From Sarocladium kiliense (Eukaryota; Ascomycota; Sordariomycetes; Hypocreales; Sarocladiaceae), in NCBI GenBank assembly GCA_030734395.1, contig JAUZTG010000051.1, positions 186,001-250,000 of the forward strand: a DNA stretch of 64,000 nt, given 5' to 3'. This document shows positions 58,961 through 64,000 of the stretch, piece by piece. Every line of letters starts with the position of its first letter. Position 1 is the stretch's first letter. Under the pieces are notes generated by a model, which worked only from the letters and a program-made list of their open reading frames with translations, made no database searches and was not told where the DNA came from. The position numbers and the translations under genes were made by a program.

Positions 58961-61654
58961 CTTGTAAATCGAACAGGCACTGAGTAAGTGTGACGAATGA
59001 AAGGACAAGGATCGCTTTGCCAAGAAAAATCTTTTCACAAGATAGTTCGCTCGCTTGAAATACTATCGAACGAAGGGAGTGTTGGATACTACGAGGCCAT
59101 TCACAGTATTCCGACGCCATACAAAACCGGATGTCAGCACCTCGTGCCTTCCAGCTGCACACCCCGCATGCCGCAGTTCTTTACTTAGAACTGTGGCGTT
59201 GGGACTGCCGTCATCAGGTGTAACTTTGCGCCGTGCTAAAGGTATAGGTTGTTTGCCTGTGAGTGCCAGATACAGGCATAACTTGCTGACGATCGCGCTA
59301 CTTCTATGCAATGTAACCATTATAGACGCAAAGATTGCATGAAGTTGTCACTGCATCTATTGGGGGCTGTCACATACGACAAGTCGGCGTGGTATCACCA
59401 TCCGACCTCAATCAGGGCTTTTGACTTGGGCTCAGGAGGGCCAGGGGGGAGAGTCTGATCTTTAGATACTGACGGCATGCCTGGGTATGGGTCACCATCC
59501 GTTACCTGATGGTATGCAATGGGTTGTATTGTATGGCGATCAGCTTCAGCTAGTAATGCTAGAATGGACAAGTGCACCCGCCAACATCTCATACTCTCTC
59601 TTTCCAGTCGGTGACAGTACGTAGTACGGTGCAAGGCTCAATGAAAACTGCATGCCCAATTTTATAATCAATACATGTCGCAGGTTGAAACTTGGATGGA
59701 TGTGCCAGGACATAATGCCTATAGGCCAATCTACAGTATGGCGGCTATGTCACGCAACTGGACTGTGGGGATCTTAGAACGTACTTCCAGTTGATAAAGA
59801 TATGCATAACCAGGGACCCCTGGGGAGAAACGCATTTGTTATGTAAACCGCTTGAATCCTGGTCCTCGGTGCCGTGAAACACCATATCTTCTTGACTCAA
59901 GGTGACCCAATCCAGCACATGTGTGTACCCCAAGATGGCACCTTCTTAGCAGCAAGGACAGGCTTAAACCCGAGAAACGGCTGTTAGACACGGCCAGTAT
60001 ATGCCAAGCCTCTTGCTGTGCTTTGGTCTATCATCAAACTCGTTCCTGGGCCGGGAACTCGAACATAGCGCCAGTGAGCCGAAGATCTGCGCCGGATCGT
60101 CTCGAGCCGCAGATTAGATGTGGAAGGACCGGAACGCAGGAAGGATTACCCCTGCCCTGCAGGTGATTGAGCTGGTCTAGAGGCGGTTAAGCAGCGACGC
60201 CAAACGCTGGTCAAATAATGAGGGAATTTGCATACGCTAGGGACGACGGCTTGGGACACTGCTTAAATGAACTTAGCGCTTCTTGTGGCTTCGAAGCCAT
60301 CGCATCTGTATCTATTGTACATCTCCCATTGGTGGGATAAGCGAACGTGGCTTCAGACTTGTTTGCGTACCTGGTTCTCGGTGTTCAGAATCTGTCAAGG
60401 CTCCCGATCATGCTCCCTACCTCCAGCAGTCCGGCAGGGCTGTGAGGCTGCCGGACTGCGAGGTTCATAATTTCTCTATCTCAAGAGATTGTCTCTGGCC
60501 TCCTGCTTGCTCGACTTTCCAATCGAATCGTTGACACTGGACAACGCCTTCGTGCAGCCGATGCTTCAAACAAACGAAACTTGGATAAAGCACGTGCGCA
60601 ATCAGGTCAGAGGCGTGCTTCGTAAGTAGGAGATAAAGATAGCCTTACCCCAGACCAACGCTGTCACAGACTTTCGGGTGCCCCTGACTCTTACAAGTGT
60701 GGAACAACCCCCTCTCTATGTCAGGGTTCCAGGCCGAGTCCAAAGGCGGCTATGAAAAGCTGGGTGCGCTGATTTTGGTGCCCGCTTTCGAACCTGAACA
60801 AATAGGATCACGAACCGGGTGCGCGAGAGGTCCGAGTGTCACTAGGATATAGTCCGTTACATGCCGTCAACGCCGCAGTGGGGCTGCGTAAGGTAGGCTC
60901 TTATCTCTTCGACGGTGGCACGGCATCATCAGGTAGAGGTCACTTACAAAATACGGAGTAGAGCCATGAGGCAGACGGTTACTGTGAAGGTTTCCTAATA
61001 TGTAAGGAAGAATACGAATCTTCCTATTATGCGGTTAAGTCCCTTCATACCCACGACCCAGCGGTAACATCCTACCATTGCTAGTACTATTAGCGGTGGG
61101 ACCAGCTTGATGCCTTACCACTGCCAAAGTCTGGCCGCTGTAGTTCGGTTCATTCGAGGTCGCGTCGCAACACCGCTGCACATCAAGTCCATGATGGTCT
61201 GGACAAGCTGTAGACACTAGCCTAGCCTGCGTCAATAACAGACTCTTCTAAACAACGACAAGGTGTTGATCGTTTTGAATTAACGCTAGGCTACGTAGTT
61301 CGTAGAGCACGGGCGTCAGCTGAAATTAGTCCAGATCAGACAGATATAGCGATTTGATCCTAATCTAAAGGTTGCGCTCTTCCTTAATGTCTTAAGTAGT
61401 AGTGAAAAGCCACATTTCCTACGCTAGTGATGCTACTCCTTCTACACAACGCCACACTGGCGATTAGGGGGCATGGACTGACTCGGGAGAGTAGAGCTCA
61501 CTTAGGTCGAATCGAGACGAGACGGGCTGTTCACTCTTGATATGGGGTCGACCAGCATCTCTGGATATATATGAAGCTTTCGTGAAGTGGTTCTCATCGG
61601 TCGTGATTTTGCTTCTTATGTCCAAAGAGCTTTGTTCTATGCCAGTCACCAACC
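58961..61654. other. 2.7-kb gene-free stretch
   Basis: Short frames only, on both strands; none has a start plus family resemblance. Composition fluctuates, with AT-rich parts at 60950-61450. No inverted terminal repeats or transposase remnants were recognised by eye. Confidence 0.55.
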
Positions 61655-63009
61655 ATGGTTCAAGCTTTCCCTGTCTATCTGCCTCGGCAGCGGGCGCTGA
61701 TCGCCACCTGGATAATCCTGCCTTTGCTGTCATCGATTATGGTCGGGCTTCGGTTCTACGCAAAGCCAAAGACGAGAGGCCTCTATGGCTGGAGTGACTG
61801 GATGATCATATTGTCCGCTGTGAGTTCTCTGGTCTTATGAAGCTGCGTTTGTGGTTACTTGCGGTCTAACACTCTAAACAGTTCTTCACTAACCTCTTCT
61901 TTGTTCTTCTTCTTCTCAGTAGGTCCTCTATTGTACACATAAGAGAGAGCAGGCTTCTCCAGACACTCGAGAGCTAACATATGTGCCCGCAAACCAGTGC
62001 TTTTTTACGGAGGCATTGGCATCCCTGGATACCCATATACCAGTGTTACGGAGCCAACCGATGTTTCGTTGATCCACGATCAGGTACAGCGCGATTGATG
62101 ATGCTTTTATTGTTATTTTAGCTGATGTAATGTGGGCTCGCTAGATCGGTTTTGCCAACAACTTGGTCCTCGTGCTCGCGGTTTACTCGTGCAAAGCCTC
62201 GATCCTATTCCTATACCATCGCGTCTTCGCAGGCCACAACCGCCCAATGAAGATCACAATATATGTGGCATCGGGCATCACCCTCGTATGCTTCCTGGGC
62301 AGTTTCATTGGTTATCTCACGGTCGTACGACCGCTCGAGAAGTGGTGGGCTTGGGCTGATGCGACCGAGGAGCAATTCCAAGCTATGATGAATATCAACA
62401 TCGCCTATGACAGCCTGACAGTCTTTACTGACTTCCTGGTGTTTGTCCTCCCGCTAAAGTCAATCTGGGGGCTGAATATGAACCGTGGGAAGAGGATTGG
62501 CATCATTATATCTTTTTGCTTCGGCTTCATGTAAGTGGCTTCCCATCCTTTCCACATCAAGCATTCTGCCGCTCGACTATTGGATGTCCAATTGTTACTA
62601 ACATTGTGTGATTAGTACCTGTTTTATTTCTCTGGCCCGTGTCGTCTTCACACATGGGTACCAGTGGAAAAACCTCTACGACGAAGGAACCGTGTGGTCT
62701 CTCGCAGGCGTCGAGCCAGTGGCAGGTATTGTCTGCGCATGTCTCCCTGGTCTGCGTCCGCTACTACCCAAGACCTTCATGTCATCTTACGGCACTCCAG
62801 CAAATCCCAGCAGATTCAAGACTTCTGGCACTGTGGCGACAGACAATGTCAAGAAGAGTATCAATAAAGACCCGAACCCATTCACGGCCCTGAATGACGA
62901 TAGCTCGGTGACGCACTTCCGACACTCCGTCAGACAGGTCGATTCGGAGGAAGTGAGCGATGATTACATCGAGCTTGAAGAACGACGGCCCAAGGCTTTT
63001 GACGCCTAG
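61655..63009 (+). CDS. Rhodopsin-domain integral membrane protein (PTH11-like, seven helices)
   Basis: Exons 61655-61819, 61882-61918, 61998-62083, 62145-62530 and 62616-63009 total 1068 nt, 355 residues; exon 2 is only 37 nt. The protein starts MVQAFPVYLPRQRALIATW. Seven hydrophobic helices can be followed: IATWIILPLLSSIMVGLRFY, a second across the exon 1/2/3 joins (WMIILSAFFTNLFFVLLLLM), NLVLVLAVYSCKASILFLYH, ITIYVASGITLVCFLGSFIG, DSLTVFTDFLVFVLPLKSIW, IGIIISFCFGFITCFISLAR, and VEPVAGIVCACLPGLRPLLP. The KASILFLYHR and E-P-GI-CACLPGLRPL patterns are typical of the fungal Rhodopsin domain (PF20684 by recall), although the usual W-D-D-W motif reads YGWSDW here. No CFEM domain precedes it. Function is unknown; relatives include Pth11-like receptors and proteins encoded beside secondary-metabolite clusters. 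Confidence 0.88.
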
Positions 63010-63733
63010 CGAGAGAGTGTGTTAGGAGAAAGGCTGGGATATGCCAATGTGGCGCAACTCGGGATTATCATTTTGTCAAGGACTAGAACGAGAGGTACTT
63101 GGGAGATGATATGAGCGGGGCGACCTTATTTTGAGCGATCTGTATCCAATGTGCATTTACTGGCGTCTCCTATCTACATTCTTTGTGACTTGCTGCAACG
63201 TGCTTCAGGTAAAGCTCGCAAAGGGTCGAGATGACACGTGGTGAACTCAAGCCGGCCTTATTGCTGGCCTTGGGTTTTTAGGTTGACATGTATCCTTTCG
63301 GGCAGCGGAAAAGGAGGTTGAGGTGACCGACGGTGATGCTCACTGCGCAGGGTAGATGACAGCCTAAGCAAGAGTAGCAGGCTTCACCAACCTGGCCTGG
63401 TCGCCGGTCTCCCAGTCTTCGTGTTGACCACGTACTTCATGGCATATATACTCATACGACACCTCTCGTTGCAGGCACATTTGTTGTCGTAGGTATGGTT
63501 GGCAGATACAGCGGCAGCACGTCGCTAAGCCAAAGGAGAGAAGGTGTTTCAAAAACGCCGCTGAGTCGCGTTATGACGATCCGCTTCAGGCAGCTGTCCT
63601 GACGTCTGGCCGAAGACATGCTGGCCCTTCTGCAATGTGGCCACCAGCCGAGGGACTACAGCTAGTCATTCTCGTCCCAGGCCCAAGGCGGCTTCAAACT
63701 CAAGCATACGCACCATTCGGTCCTGCTCCCACC
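63010..63733. other. Intergenic region before the right-edge gene
   Basis: About 720 bp holding the 3' flank of the membrane-protein gene and the promoter of the DUF7918-like gene. No coding signal or repeat seen. Confidence 0.55.
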
Positions 63734-64000
63734 ATGGCAATTCACCCTGAGCTTCCCGGACTCGATGTTAGCATTCTGATACATGGCGTGGTTGCTGTGG
63801 AACACGGGACAGGGTTGAAGACGGAGAGCAACCATGAGCGACCTATCCCATACTCAGAGTCGTGCTGCTACATAGAAGCCGAGACTGGCAAGTCTTTTCA
63901 GGTTCGGGTGACCGCTAGAGAGCCGTTCCTGAGCCACATCCGAGGTCAAACCAAAGGTCTCGATCTCCAAGTCAGGGTCTTCGTTGACGGAAGAGACTGG
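63734..64000 (+). CDS. DUF7918-like protein, 5' part (runs off the window)
   Basis: The frame opens with ATG at 63734 (MAIHPELPGLDVSILIHGVV) and stays open for 89 codons to the right edge. The segment CCYIEAETGKSFQVRV and the closing LDLQVRVFVDGRDW follow the N-terminal pattern of fungal DUF7918 proteins (name from memory), which have no established function. The start resembles that of the disrupted copy at 55825 (M-A-x-x-P-x-P-G-L-x-V), but the two are clearly diverged, so this is an older duplicate rather than a recent one. No intron is seen in this part. Confidence 0.7.
   Translation, partial: MAIHPELPGLDVSILIHGVVAVEHGTGLKTESNHERPIPYSESCCYIEAETGKSFQVRVTAREPFLSHIRGQTKGLDLQVRVFVDGRDW

Noticed and set aside
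59000..61650. Transposon remnant in the gene-poor right arm
   Set aside because: No transposase or reverse-transcriptase motif, no terminal repeats and no target duplications could be seen by eye.

Overview
This 64 kb window comes from a filamentous ascomycete (Pezizomycotina). The genes carry short GT-AG introns of about 45-70 bp, exons as short as 37 nt, pyrimidine-rich leaders, and families typical of this group: a DUF3425-type bZIP factor, a fungal STAND/NACHT protein, a 7TM-RGS receptor, an MscS channel with EF-hand, and a Rhodopsin-domain (PTH11-like) membrane protein. A Dothideomycete is possible but cannot be established from the sequence. No tRNA, rRNA, CRISPR array or intact transposon was recognised.

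Layout. 1-1.6 kb: 3' part of a DCAF4-like WD40 gene (+). 2.0-3.8 kb: bZIP factor (-). 3.8-5.5 kb: gene-free stretch with a 12-bp minisatellite. 5.55-8.4 kb: NACHT-type NTPase (+). 8.6-12.2 kb: nucleoporin NIC96 with a GLFG-rich N-terminus (-). 12.8-15.3 kb: FGGY-family sugar kinase (-). 16.9-19.4 kb: conserved-looking protein of unknown function (-). 20.5-22.9 kb: VTC2/3-type polyphosphate polymerase subunit (-). 26.1-28.3 kb: sugar/inositol-type MFS porter (+). 31.4-34.3 kb: MscS-like channel (+). 34.6-35.7 kb: dienelactone hydrolase (-). 37.5-40.1 kb: secreted GH3 beta-glucosidase (+). 40.7-43.5 kb: ER-fusion GTPase SEY1 (+). 43.7-44.7 kb: RNase H2 catalytic subunit (-). 45.4-47.5 kb: CENP-C/Mif2 (+). 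48.9-50.9 kb: 7TM-RGS receptor (+). 51.3-52.9 kb: aldehyde dehydrogenase (-).

The right-hand 11 kb (about 53-64 kb) is different. It is gene-poor and holds a disrupted DUF7918-like gene, an unrecognised two-exon gene, a Rhodopsin-domain membrane protein, and the start of a second DUF7918-like gene that runs off the edge. It reads as an accessory block beside a housekeeping block.

Exon boundaries were worked out by hand from splice signals and frame continuity. For most multi-exon genes the summed exon length is an exact multiple of three ending at a stop, which supports the models. No operon-like or cluster logic links the genes. The left 53 kb is mostly independent housekeeping functions: nuclear pore, kinetochore, ER fusion, polyphosphate, RNA/DNA hybrid repair and central carbon metabolism.
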